64,000 nt of DNA from the NCBI GenBank assembly GCA_003290165.1, contig QNQO01005797.1, positions 1 to 64,000 on the forward strand, in the 5' to 3' direction. This DNA comes from Berberis thunbergii (lineage: Eukaryota; Streptophyta; Magnoliopsida; Ranunculales; Berberidaceae). The notes beneath the pieces were generated by a model that was not told where the DNA came from, did not search any database, and saw only the letters and a program-made list of their open reading frames with translations. A program made the position numbers and the translations under genes. Shown piece after piece: positions 56,112 through 64,000 of the stretch; the first letter of the stretch is position 1; each line of letters begins with the position of its first letter.

Positions 56112-56539
56112 GCATTCCCTGGGAAGAGGAGATAGAATTTGTTTTTGGCATGATAACTAGCGTGCTATGAGGCCTCTTAAGGAGTAACTTTGGATTTTTT
56201 AGGTGTCCAAAAGCAGTGGACACTTCTCGAGGACATTGGAACCTCGATTTGTGAAGGGCTTCATATGAATGGGGGATGATGTGAATTTGTGGTATGCACT
56301 TTTATCTCATGATTCCTAGCAACAAAGACAATGGTGAAAGTGGAGGTGGTCTAAGTCATGGCCATTCTCGGTCTCATCTTTTTACATTTACTTGGCTGAA
56401 GCTAGCCCGATTTGGGGGACATTTGAATTTCCTTGTGTGATGATTAAGTGGAGTCTTGGGACCACCTCCTTCTTTACTGTAACAATTTAAAACCCTAGAG
56501 TCTTTGTGTGATTATTAAGTGGAATCAACTGCCAAAAAC

Positions 56540-56700
56540 CCTCGAGATTCAAAACCTCTAAATAAAAAAACTCTAGATTCAGAAACCCTAATTTCATCAA
56601 ACAATTCATGCTTCAAATACACTTCATCTATGAACATATTAGTTGAAACCCTAATTTCATCAAACAATTCACGCTTCAGATACACTTCAGATACAAACAC
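56540..56700. repeat. Short direct repeats near the CACTA right end
   Basis: AACCCTAATTTCATCAAACA occurs twice, about 66 bp apart, each followed by CGCTTCA/TGCTTCA and ACACTTCA. They lie just downstream of the GA-rich region. Confidence 0.55.
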
Positions 56701-56779
56701 ATTTCAATTCACTCTTCAAAAATTTAATCAAACACTTAGCACCCCATAAAAACTAAGATAGAAGGCACAAAAAGAAAGC

Positions 56780-57320
56780 AGAGAGAGAGAGAGAGTACCT
56801 GTACGAGAGAATCTGTAGTATTGCTGATCAAATTTGCAAAATGGTATGGAGGTTGAAGACGTCGAGCAAGGAGGGAAGAGCAGGGAAGGAGGGGAGGAGG
56901 GAAGTCAAGGGAGGAGCAGAGAAGTCGAGGGAGGAGGAAATGAGGGGAGGAGGGAAGTCGAGGGAGGGAACATGGAAATCGATGTCGAGTGGAGGGAACA
57001 GGGAAGTCTAGTGGAGGGGAGTAGGGAAGGAGGAGCTTTGCTTGGAGTGGAGGGGAGCAGGGAGGGTCGATGTCGAGTGGAGGGAGCAGGGAAGGTGGAA
57101 GTCGAGTGGAGGGGAGGAGGGAAGTCGAGGGAGGAGGGAAGGAGGGGAGGAGGGAAGTCGAGGGAGGGAGCAGGGAAGTCGATATCGAATGGAGGGAGCA
57201 GGGAAGTCGAGTGGAGGGGAGCAGGGAAGGAGGAGCTTCGAGTCGAGTGGAGGGAGCAGGGAAGGAGGAGCTTCGAGCGTGTAAAAGGAGAGAGGAAAGA
57301 ATCGAGCGCCAAAAATGCCC
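56780..57320. repeat. GA-rich minisatellite near the CACTA right end
   Basis: The region is built from variants of GGGAAGTCGAGGGAGGAG and GAGTGGAGGGAGCAGGGAAG, strongly purine-skewed on the plus strand. Both strands stay open for 130-210 codons here only because of this composition. A splice-donor-like ACAG|GTAC at about 56800 on the minus strand suggests it could be transcribed as the leader of the element's minus-strand genes. Confidence 0.65.
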
Positions 57321-57339
57321 GCCCATTTTTTTTCCAATG

Positions 57340-57674
57340 TTTTTAGTGTAGCCACGGTTTTGAGCCATTGGTCCTTATAGCCATGGTTTTGAGCTGTGGC
57401 CATTTTTTTTAGCCACGGTTTTAGGCCGTTGGTAATTATAGCCATGGTTTTTGGCCGTGGCAAATACACCAACGGTTCTGAGTCGTGGCCTTTTTTTTAG
57501 CCACGGTTTTAGGTCGTTGGTCATTATAGCCACGGTTTTTGGCTGTGGCAAATAAACCAATGGTTTTGAGTCGTGGCCATTTTTTTAGCCATGGTTTTAG
57601 GCCGTTGGTCATTATAGCCACGGTTCTAAACCGTGGTCATCTCCGCGTAGCTAAATAGGCCTTTTGGTGTAGTG
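57340..57674. repeat. CACTA right terminus with subterminal palindrome array
   Basis: About ten copies of AGCCACGG TTTT (A/G)(A/G)GCCGT(T/G)G-type palindromes in 57352-57645, then GGCCTTTTGGTGTAGTG. It complements the left end and gives the perfect 13-bp TIR. Confidence 0.88.
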
Positions 57675-57677
57675 ATA

Positions 57678-58080
57678 CCTGACCAAAGTTTAGTTGGTTA
57701 TAGCTGATGATGATAACTTTTGGTTCGATCTAAGACCTAGTCCACTAGGAGCAGACAAAGATGGTGTAGAATGTGGAACTCTAGCCAAAGCTCATGAAGC
57801 CTGACTTAGGCGACTCGCCAGGATCATTGTCCGACAGCAGATAGTGACGCAAGCACTTGGACAAAGTTTAGTCAGATTGATGAAGACAACTTCATGTCTA
57901 ATTTACAACCTAGTCATCCCAGGGCAGATTATGATGGCTTGAGGAATAAAAAATATGATTAATCTATGAGCTTGAAAGGTTTATTGCCCGCCAAGATTAT
58001 TCCCCCTGCGAAGTTCAACCAACCTACAAGGTTTGGCCGAGACAACTTCTGGATCTTTAAAGAGTACAGACCAGTATTGC
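57678..58080 (+). repeat. 180-bp tandem repeat array of Tat element II, right part
   Basis: The array resumes with CCTGACCAAAGTTTAGTTGG directly after the ATA duplication. Unit cores occur at about 57760 and 57937. It continues the array interrupted at 33531. Confidence 0.8.
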
Positions 58081-58089
58081 TAGGTTTCA

Positions 58090-59863
58090 GAGTAATCGCA
58101 AGATAAGCGGTCAGAACTCTCATCAGCAAGTCAACTAGACAGTTTTTTGACTTAGCAAAATCTCTTGTCTAAAAACCAACTCCATGGCAAGGCAACACAA
58201 AAAAGATTCAATAGGAACATTCCATAAAATATATATACAAGTACAAAATGCTACTTAAAAAAATCATCTTCCATTTATAATCCGAACAATACAGAGTCTA
58301 TTCCTTATCATGAAAAGATTTAGATACCGCAGAACTTAGCTTAGCAGGAGAAGAAACAAGGGATGGCTCCACGCACACCATTGCCACGACACCCTGATCT
58401 GGGTCACCCTCTTCTTTTGATTGATCAGAAACTTCCCCGAATTCCGCAAAGGGCATCTCTTTGTAGTAAGAGAGATCCTAATCATCATGCTCCTCTTCTA
58501 TCAATTCCAATAGCTCCAACCTTCCTTTCACAACTCTGCTGAGCTGGAGCGTGCCTTGGCCTTGAAAAGATTCTCATTTCATACTTTTGACTCGGCAAAC
58601 TCTTGCTCCAACTACTCCAATTTGTTGGTCAGTGCCTCAGCTCCAGATTGCTCAATGCTCAGCTTATCAAGTTGAGCTCGTTTTGCATCAAGAGAAATTG
58701 CTCATCTGTTTCCTCACAAGCTTGACATTGAAAGCAACGTTGGCCTCCAGCTGCTGACGTCAGACATCCCATTCAAATTCCCTGTTGCCATTCTCATCAA
58801 TAAGAGCCTGAATCTCGGACTGCATATTGGCCATGGCCTACCAAGCAATCTTAAAGTCACATTAGTTTGATCCAGCTCTGCCTTCAACCTGTCCTTCACA
58901 GATATCACGTTGGCCAAATCGGACTTGAGCAATTCCAAGAAGATCGTCTGAGCCTCATATTTTGTCTGCAAGGTCTCCAGTAGGCCCCCCAAATCATCAT
59001 GCCTCCAACCTGGTTCGTCAACGATTCGATTTTGTGGAGAGCATCAAAATACAACTTTTGTAGATGTGAAAAAAATTGTTCCATTGTGTATACTCTCTCA
59101 CGAGCAGCCTTTGCTTTTGTCCCGGCGACGACAACTTGGTTCAGATATGGCATCTTCAGCATCAGATGTTTCTACCCCTTATCCATATGCTCTCCTAGTG
59201 TATCCCCTTCTGGCTTCAAATAATGATTTGTCAGTCAATCATTCCATCTACTAATATGAGGCATAAGAAATGTCAACCTCCTGATGCTAGGTCTGGTTTC
59301 TCATTTTTATCATATCTGGGGCGAATAGGTTGAGTTGTGCATAAGAGTGAGGGTTCATTGGGATTGGGAATCATGCTAGCACCGCCCTTTGTCATCCTCA
59401 CTGTATCAGGGGCCTTTTTTCCCTCGCTCACAATGACTGGCTCTCTCTCATGAGTTAATTCAGAAGCAATTTAGGGAGAAGAATGAGGGAATTATTTCTC
59501 GGACTGGTCGTCACTTGAAGCTGAGGTTGAGAGCGGGACAAATGACAGTACAGACGACATGGAGGGGACCTTTCGCCATATGGACAACGGTCAGGCGAAT
59601 TTTCACCAGTCTGAGTGGACTCTTGATACCAGGAAGGATCATATTTGAAATCCTTCAAAGAAAAAGGATGAGTACGACTTGAATCAGTTGAAGCAGCCAT
59701 TCCCGCCTGCATCAAAAGGTTGTTCAAAACCTTCGCCTACTCAGTGCTCAACTTCGTCACACCATCTACCCCCACCATTTTCAGATACTCTTTCTCCAGG
59801 TCAGGAAGGGAAATGGGGGTTCTCGCCTGAACGTCTTGCTTCTCGGACGCAACAGCGTCTCTA
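58090..59863 (-). pseudogene. C-terminal part of the Tat antisense ORF (element II)
   Basis: Broken minus frames: 59727-59455 (MNNLLMQAGMAASTDSSRTH), 59162-58905 (NQVVVAGTKAKAARERVYTM) and 58992-58714 (QTKYEAQTIFLELLKSDLAN, VISVKDRLKAELDQTNVTL). The heptad-like spacing of Leu and charged residues suggests a coiled coil. Similar pieces occur in element I at 11216-11943. It is the tail of the antisense protein; the conserved N-terminal domain is not in this copy because a Tekay-like LTR begins at 59864. Confidence 0.55.
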
Positions 59864-61695
59864 ATACCCATAGTTTTTTTTTATTGTTTGATTTGTTTAT
59901 CAGTTGTTTGGTTTGCTTAACTTTGAATTTTTTGAAATTTGTTTCAATAGTCTAAATTTAGTTAGATTTAAATTTCATTAAAAAAGGATTTTGGAGGGTG
60001 GGGTGTTCTCAAAAGTTTGGTGGGGGAGATAACCACCCACATATTAAGAAAGGATTCCCCCTTTCTTTTCTTCTTCCTATTTTCCTTTTTCTTTTCTTCC
60101 AGAGCGTTCTCCCCTTGTTATGTTTCTTCTTCTCCTGTGTGAGTTCATGGGATTCGTCGATTTTCCCCCTCAAATCTCCTCCTTTCTTCCTCTTTCTTGC
60201 TCGAGTTTTCAACATTAAAAATAGAAAAATCAGGGTGTGGGATTGATCGAAGTTGTCACTGCCGGAGCGAGCAATGCTGCTCCAATTAGCCTCTCTTATA
60301 GCAGTTGGGGCGCCAGTTGGAACCTATGAACCCACATGCAAGGGTGGTTTCATGGTTGGCTGGAATTTCTAAAAAAATTAGTTATGCATGTCCGTTAGGG
60401 AGTTTCTCCGGCGTGAATATGAGCTTTGATTGCGCGGGTAAGCTGCGATTCAAATTTTTGATTTTTCTGTGACCCATTTTCTGCTTGTTGTGCTGTTAGA
60501 AGATGATCAATCTGGAGTAAGGTGATTTCAGTGAGTTTTCGCTGAATTTTGGGCTTTGTCGGAGTGGTCACTAGATTTAGTTTGTTGGTAAGTAATTTTC
60601 CAGCCATGCGCCGACTGTTACTTCTTTTTTTTTCTAGTTTTCAGCTAGTTTGCTCACTTTTGAGTCCGCCTTTGCAGTTTTAAAAAGTTCCTTAGTCCCA
60701 AATTTGTTGTTCTGTGAGTTGGGGAGCTTTGGTTAGTAGGAATTGGGTTTTGAAAACCCATTCCGCTCAAGTGAGTGTAACTTTAATGTTTATTTTGAAA
60801 ACTACTTATTTTAAAATCTTGAGTTGAATTGTTACATTATGCTAGTGATTGTGTGTGATTGAACACAAGTTCGGCATTCGACACTCATGAGATTTTGGAG
60901 ATTTCGATTGTTGAGTTGGTTCCTTTGTGAATGGATTTATGTATTGATCTTTGTCTTATGGTTCCTTTGGAGGCTATGCAGGATTACGATATTGTCTTTG
61001 TCTTCATCCCTATATATTTACCATGTTTGAATCACCTATAATGACCAACATATCTCATAAACTTGTAGTTATTGTTCAATGTGGAATGCCTTATGTTGGT
61101 GCTTGAACTTACAAATATTATCCTTAGAGACACGGTGTGATTCAAACTTAAAAAACTTATAGAGGGACACCGTTTCCATGTTATGGATCATACATCTAGG
61201 ATTACTCACTTATTTATTATTGGGTGGCATGGATTCCTCCTGCATATTGTATTGTTATTTGAATTTAGTTCACTTGCACCAGCTGGCTTTGTGTTTTGCT
61301 GACTCCGCAAGGGGTATGCTTCTATTAGAGTGTTGGCAGTGTTGTTGTTCCTGTTGATCGTGGCGCTTAGGCCCAGTCTCCAGTTGTAGACTTGTTTTGT
61401 GTTGTTTAGTTTTATCCACCCTATACGGGTATGTTTTACTTCCATTGTATTGTTATATACTTTATTAAATACTTGATGTTTGTATATATATTGGTTTTAT
61501 ATGACACGGGGCTAGGCGAGTTGAATACTTTTTATTTTATTCAAAGTTTACCATAGTTGGTTGCTTTTGTTTTGATTCTCGTTACAAGAATATGTTATAT
61601 TATGATGTTGTGTCCAGTTACGATCCGCCTGCGGCTACAGATTAAGTTCACATAACAACACGCTGCGGGTCTAGTGGCGAGTCGTGGCATGACAA
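59864..61695 (+). repeat. 5' LTR of the Tekay-like element
   Basis: It starts near TAATACCCATAG and has the A/T-rich U3 typical of Tekay LTRs. It ends GTGGCATGACA just before the PBS. The start is uncertain because the first bases are degraded. About 1.8 kb. A TC-rich leader-like patch lies at 60050-60200. Confidence 0.5.
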
Positions 61696-61699
61696 AGCT

Positions 61700-61712
61700 T
61701 GGTATCGGAGCC
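61700..61712 (+). other. Primer binding site of the Tekay-like element
   Basis: TGGTATCGGAGCC matches the initiator-Met tRNA PBS (TGGTATCAGAGC) with one substitution and follows the LTR end. Confidence 0.75.
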
Positions 61713-61846
61713 ATTGCTTACCGGTTCACATAGAACATCATCATATGACACTTTCTTGAGTGTATTGGGTAGATGAGTTATGAGTTTTGTTGTGTTGTTT
61801 AATGTATTGTATGTGTGTTTTCTTTTGCATAGAGGGAGTGTGGTGA

Positions 61847-62980
61847 TGGCACGTGGTAAGAGAACCTAGGGTGAGGGATCAAGCACTGCTGGAGGGGATG
61901 CCTTTCAAGCTTTCATGGAAATGATGACACAGTGGGCACAAAATGTGAGACAAAAAATTAGTCAGAGGATTCGTTTACTCGTCGCAACAAGAATTTTGTT
62001 AGCTTGGGTGGTGAAAGATTTGATGGTACTGGAGACTCTCTAGCTGTGGATCGGTGGATCCGTAAGGTAGAGTTCATATTTGAGAGGATGGTGATGACAC
62101 CTATATAACGTACCCAGTTAGCAGCACACCAGTTTGACGGAAAGGCTATGTATTGGTGAGATTCAAGTAGGCAGAGTCGAGTTGTGATAGAGATGTAGTG
62201 GGATACATTATACGAGGTGTTTGAGCAACATTTTATTCCCGATTCTGCCAGAGCTGAAATAGTGGACAAATTTCTACACTTACAGCAGGGATCTAGACCT
62301 GTTTCAGTATACTTAGCTGAGTTTACACATTTGAGTCGTTATGTCACTTGTTTCATAGATACTACAAAGAAGAAGAACTTGAAACTTTTTAGTGGTCTGA
62401 ATCCGTTCTTAAAGAAACATTTCATGGTGATGATCGATCATCCTTTTTAGAAATTAGTGGATGTTACTTCGAGTCAGGAGCAAGTTGACATTGAGTGTAG
62501 GCAAGAGACTTTGGTTCGATGGGCTAGAGGTACAGAGCAGAGTTAGTGGTTTGGCCGAGGAAGCCAAACAGGTTATCAGGCACAACAGCCAGAAAGTGTC
62601 GTTGTTCAGCAGAGAGACCCTAGTAGAGGGGGACCAGTTAGGGCTGACAGAGACCGCAAATTCTCGAGGAGATCATCGATAGTAGCAGCAAAGACAATTT
62701 ATGAGTGGTGGTTAGATAGGAACCAGGAAAGGTTGTTTCACTTGTGGTCAGGATGGACACTTAGCTCGTGATTGTCCTAGAGGTCAGACAAAACGATGGG
62801 AGCAAGCAATTTATTATACTTGTGGTCAACCGGGGCACTTTTCCAGAGCTTTTCCTCGGAGCAGGGATGCACCAGCACAACAGAAGGCACCTCAGAGACA
62901 GTTAACACCTGTGCTTGGAGTTGGTCAGAGAGTCCCTCTCCCAGCACCGCCTATTCGCCTCGTAGCTATTCTCGGGCAGG
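61847..62980 (+). pseudogene. Gag with CCHC zinc knuckle (Tekay-like)
   Basis: The ATG at 61847 starts MARGKRT then a stop. The core is readable at 62217-62450: FEQHFIPDSARAEIVDKFLH, LQQGSRPVSVYLAEFTHLSR. After frame changes CFTCGQDGHLARDCPRG (about 62738-62788) gives an intact CCHC knuckle. A second knuckle, YTCGQPGHFSRAFPR, has lost its first and last Cys. This would be the nucleocapsid/capsid protein; the copy is inactive. Confidence 0.75.
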
Positions 62981-63109
62981 GAAATGTGAGGGTATGTTAT
63001 TATTTTTGTTATAGTTATGTGTGCTAGATATAATAAGATGTGTTACATGCTTTCTGCATTGGAAAAGTTGTATGTTAGTGTGTTGTTATGTGACTCAAGA
63101 TAGATGTGT

Positions 63110-64000
63110 TGTGTGACAGGTTTTGTACATTCGTCGTTTTCTCAGTTGAGGGATTTTTTCGATACGGGAACATCTAGGTATTTTATTCTAGGCAGTTAGT
63201 TGTTAGAGACCGTCTACAAATAGTGCTTTTACAGGAGCCATTGCGTGTTGTGTCCCCTTTGGGCACTAGTTTAGTTGTGGGAGTATTTTCCCTATTTTGA
63301 GCTTTATTTGTTGGGGTACACCTTTGTGTTTGACATTATTGTATTGGGTTTTGAGGGTTATCTTTGGATTCTAGATGGATTGGTTGTCTAGTCATTTGGT
63401 GATCATTGATTGTTTTCATAGGTTGGTGACGTTAGCGCTACCTGATGTTTTGCCTCGTGTGTTGGCTTGTGATCCCGATTCTATTTTAGTGATGTCATGA
63501 AGTTTTCTTGGCTCCCTTAAGATTTCTAGTCCCGACACCAGTTCTGTCGAGGTTGTGTGTGAGTTCCCTGATGTCTTTCGAGAGATTTCTGGTCACCCTC
63601 CTCATCGTGATGTAGAGTTTCAGATTTACCTGGTTCCTGCTACTGCACCTATATCGAAATCAGCGTACAGGCTTGCACCTAAGTAATTGGAAGAGATGAA
63701 ACTATAGCTTGATGACTTGTTTCGTAAGGGGTTTATTCGGAATTCACCTTGGGGAGCTCCAGCAATATTTGTGTCTAAGAATGATGGATCATTGAGGATG
63801 TGAATAGATTATCGAGATCTGAATAAAGTGACCATCAAGAATAAGTATCTGTTGCTTCGAATTGATGATCTATTGGATCAGATGATGGGAGCCGTAGTGT
63901 TTACACAGTTGGATTTACAATCTAGGTATCACCAGATGAGAGTTGAGGAACACTCTATTCCAATTATAGCTTATCGGACTCGTTATGGTTTGTATGAGTT
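63110..64000 (+). pseudogene. Protease and reverse transcriptase N-terminal part (Tekay-like)
   Basis: FDTGTSRYFILGS (about 63158) is the protease active site. MDWLSSHLVIIDC (about 63374) is the protease-RT linker. [60 protein letters not shown] and [20 protein letters not shown] cover RT fingers and palm. Stops occur near 63498, 63684 and 63802. The window ends before the catalytic YVDD. Confidence 0.8.

Larger units (their letters stand above)
33535..57674 (-). mobile_element. Composite gene-capturing CACTA transposon (24.1 kb)
   Basis: The left end is CACTACACCAAAA and the right end TTTTGGTGTAGTG, a perfect 13-bp terminal inverted repeat. It is flanked by the 3-bp duplication ATA (33532-33534 and 57675-57677). 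On removing it, the flanking repeat array rejoins in phase. Both ends carry arrays of palindromic subterminal repeats (GCCACGG...CCGTGGC). Its own recognisable gene is a TNPA/PTTA-like gene (53170-54192, minus); no TNPD/TNP2 transposase was found. The rest is captured host exons on the minus strand, a nested copia element, and a second unpaired CACTA left end at 47451. Orientation is given as that of its genes. Confidence 0.9.
27542..59863 (+). mobile_element. Tat-type Ty3/gypsy element II, carrying nested insertions
   Basis: In order: 5' LTR, PBS, gag, protease, partial RT, a 3' non-coding region with PPT-like motif, a 180-bp tandem array and an antisense coiled-coil ORF. The array is split by the 24-kb CACTA element (33535-57674). 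Repeat units resume at 57678 in phase, so the two halves belong together. The element stops near 59863 where a Tekay-like LTR begins, so its own 3' LTR is missing. Removing the CACTA leaves about 8.2 kb. All reading frames are broken. Confidence 0.75.
59864..64000 (+). mobile_element. Tekay-like Ty3/gypsy retrotransposon, 5' part
   Basis: LTR, Met-type PBS, gag with zinc knuckle, protease and RT in plus orientation, running off the window end. The RT block ([18 protein letters not shown]) and the MDWLSSH linker match chromovirus elements of the Tekay/Del type. Several stops make this copy inactive. It truncates Tat element II. Confidence 0.8.

Noticed and set aside
56736..57368. A 210-codon minus-strand frame and a 170-codon plus-strand frame
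   Set aside because: Both come from the GA-rich minisatellite, with repetitive Ser/Leu/Pro or Gly/Glu/Arg products; no evidence for a protein.
47451..57674. Treating 47451-57674 as a complete separate CACTA element
   Set aside because: The left flank AAC does not match the right flank ATA, while the outer left end at 33535 does, so the right end pairs with 33535.
1..64000. CRISPR arrays, bacterial operons, rRNA or tRNA genes, organelle DNA insertions
   Set aside because: None seen; the only regularly spaced repeats are the 180-bp, 319-bp and CACTA subterminal arrays, and the sequence is plant nuclear. The PBS motifs only resemble tRNA ends.

Overview
This window is nuclear DNA from a flowering plant, almost certainly a eudicot with a repeat-rich genome. 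It holds one apparently intact host gene, COX5B (minus strand, 15517-26348), which encodes a mitochondrial cytochrome c oxidase subunit. Nearly everything else is transposable elements, many nested inside one another. The evidence for a plant includes Athila-, Tat- and Tekay-type Ty3/gypsy pol, a copia element, CACTA, MULE and hAT termini, an RTE LINE, GT-AG introns and site II/telo-box promoter motifs. The species cannot be named from the sequence.

Layout. 1-160: end of a gypsy protease. 165-5565: truncated Athila-like element (minus) with LTR, PPT and decayed pol. 5568-6566: LTR-like block with a TATA box. 6567-9422: non-autonomous LTR element (minus) in an LTR-internal-LTR-internal array that carries a captured piece of eIF3c. 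9423-13932: 3' part of a Tat-type element (plus) with an antisense transposase-like ORF and a 3' LTR. 13941-14878: hAT element. 15517-26348: COX5B, whose third intron is about 9.8 kb and contains a MULE (17310-18740), a decayed L1-like tandem duplication and an RTE LINE (20862-23090) with an 18-bp target duplication. 26349-27541: COX5B promoter and a foldback element. 27542-59863: a second Tat-type element (plus) with LTR, PBS, gag, protease, a decayed RT, 180-bp tandem repeats and an antisense coiled-coil ORF. A 24.1-kb CACTA element (33535-57674) is inserted in its repeats with a perfect ATA target duplication. 59864-64000: a Tekay-like gypsy element (plus) cut by the window edge.

The standout is the CACTA element. 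It has 13-bp CACTA termini and arrays of palindromic subterminal repeats. Inside are recognisable exon fragments from at least eight unrelated host genes: ribonucleotide reductase large subunit, a protein kinase, stearoyl-ACP desaturase, a MOM1-like protein, a CIB-type bHLH factor, an amidohydrolase, exportin-1 and a UBX-like protein. All lie on the minus strand, the same strand as the element's TNPA/PTTA-like gene. A second, unpaired left terminus at 47451 divides it into a 13.9-kb cargo half without a transposase gene and a 10.2-kb half that keeps the PTTA gene. A copia element (38950-43526, TSD CAAAC) lies in an intron of the captured RNR1 piece. The whole reads as a composite gene-capturing (Pack-CACTA) transposon. 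A smaller independent capture, eIF3c in an LTR retrotransposon, lies 26 kb away on the other side of COX5B.
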